In this document: one piece after another, positions 5,581-6,153 of the stretch
Layout: every line of letters begins with the position of its first letter
Position numbering within the stretch: the stretch's first letter is position 1
Assembly (NCBI GenBank): GCA_900544635.1
Contig: UQVV01000115.1
Coordinates: forward strand, 1 to 6,153
Direction: 5' to 3'
Length of the DNA: 6,153 bases
Origin: an uncultured Cloacibacillus sp.
GTDB taxonomy: Bacteria > Synergistota > Synergistia > Synergistales > Synergistaceae
Notes under the pieces: generated by a model
Told to the model about the DNA's origin: nothing
The model's input: the letters and a program-made list of their open reading frames with translations, nothing else
Databases searched by the model: none
Position numbers and translations under genes: made by a program

Positions 5581-6153
5581 TTATGCTGTTTCCGAACTCT
5601 CGTCCGCCGATGCGAGCGGATGAGCAGATAGATAGCTTTTCTTAATCTGCGACGGCGTTATCCTCAGATAGCGCTGCGTCGCGGCGATGCTGTCGTGGCC
5701 CAGAAGATCCTGAACGACCTTGAGCGGCGCGCCGTTCTCGAGCATGTGCGTCGCGTAGCAGTGGCGCAGCGTGTGCGGCGTGACGCCGTGGAGCCCGACG
5801 CGGCGCGCGGCGCGCGTTACGATTCTGTCGACCGTCCTGACTGTGAGCCGCTCCGCGCCTTTTTTGTCCGACGGGAACACCGGCCCGCCGCCGTCGACGC
5901 ATGTGATGTCGCGCCACTCCTCGAGCAGCTTCTGCGCGGGGACGCCGAAGGGCGCTATCCGCTCCTTCGAGCCCTTTCCCATGACGCGCAGTATGCGCTC
6001 GTCAAGTTCTACGTTCTCCCACTTCAGCCCTATGAGCTCCGAGACGCGCAGCCCGCACGAGTAGAGCACCTCGAGCATGGCGCTGTCGCGCAGCGCCTTG
6101 GTCGTCGTGCCGTCCACGGCGGCGATGATGCGGTCGATCTCCGCGGTCGTGAG
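5581..6153 (-). CDS. xerC: Tyrosine recombinase XerC/XerD, catalytic domain, truncated by the window edge
   Basis: The frame is open through the window end, so the N-terminal core-binding domain and start codon are outside; 190 C-terminal residues are visible. All catalytic positions are present: Arg36 in CGLRVSEL, Lys60 in MGKGSKER, His127 and Arg130 in HTLRHCYATH, His153 in LLGHDS, and the nucleophile Tyr162 in TQRYLRI. The ending SYLSAHPLA matches the C-terminal helix of XerC/XerD proteins that resolve chromosome dimers at dif, and the close match argues against a phage integrase. XerC versus XerD cannot be decided from this part. XerC (CodV) is favoured because it lies directly upstream of codY, as codV does at the head of the Bacillus codY operon. 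It ends 30 nt before codY on the same strand. Confidence 0.92.
   Translation of the reverse strand, partial: LTTAEIDRIIAAVDGTTTKALRDSAMLEVLYSCGLRVSELIGLKWENVELDERILRVMGKGSKERIAPFGVPAQKLLEEWRDITCVDGGGPVFPSDKKGAERLTVRTVDRIVTRAARRVGLHGVTPHTLRHCYATHMLENGAPLKVVQDLLGHDSIAATQRYLRITPSQIKKSYLSAHPLASADESSETA

Noticed and set aside
4318..5631. 437-codon open frame on the plus strand opposite cheY and codY
   Set aside because: It is antisense to two confidently recognised genes, has no recognisable domain, and is rich in Arg, Asp, Glu, His and Val, as expected from the complement of GC-rich codons. No ribosome-binding site was evident.
5581..6153. Recombinase as the integrase of a mobile element
   Set aside because: The visible part matches housekeeping XerC/XerD, is cotranscribed with codY, and no attachment site, tRNA or phage gene is seen. 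The part outside the window is not known.

Overview
This is a GC-rich bacterial window with ordinary chromosomal gene content. It combines CodY with an actinobacterial/Synergistota-type DUF501 protein and a YabR-like S1 protein. Despite the high GC, isoleucine ATA codons are frequent and Shine-Dalgarno sites are strong (AAGGAGG, AGGGGGT). The best guess is a member of the Synergistota (Synergistes/Cloacibacillus-like). A GC-rich clostridial Firmicute is the main alternative. This is inference from content only.

Left block (1-3204): a MATE-family efflux transporter and a YitT-family membrane protein are both on the minus strand. A MerR-family regulator with a C-terminal GyrI/BmrR-like effector domain is divergent on the plus strand. 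The merR/yitT intergenic region is only 81 bp once the yitT start is corrected. It carries overlapping divergent promoters, and the yitT one has the long 19-bp spacer typical of MerR-controlled promoters. The block may be a drug- or metabolite-sensing and export unit, though only the architecture supports this.

Middle block (3190-4214, minus strand): an S1-domain RNA-binding protein is followed after 2 nt by a DUF501 gene that seems to begin with TTG. A strong intrinsic terminator lies just after the S1 stop but inside the first codons of the DUF501 frame. This suggests either attenuation of the second gene or a different true start. The DUF501 gene converges on merR and overlaps its 3' end by 15 bp.

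Right block (4330-6153, minus strand): a 5'-truncated XerC/XerD tyrosine recombinase, codY and a CheY-like single-domain response regulator form a tight probable operon (30-nt and 21-nt gaps, strong Shine-Dalgarno sites). It resembles the Bacillus codV-clpQ-clpY-codY cluster, but the protease genes between recombinase and codY are absent and cheY follows directly. The CheY has glycine where the switch Ser/Thr normally sits. The CodY has an N-terminal extension and appears to lack the arginine that contacts branched-chain amino acids in Bacillus CodY.

No tRNA, rRNA, CRISPR array or insertion sequence was seen, and no gene-free stretch exceeds 130 bp. I did not find an evidently new multi-gene system. 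The most interesting points are regulatory and residue-level.
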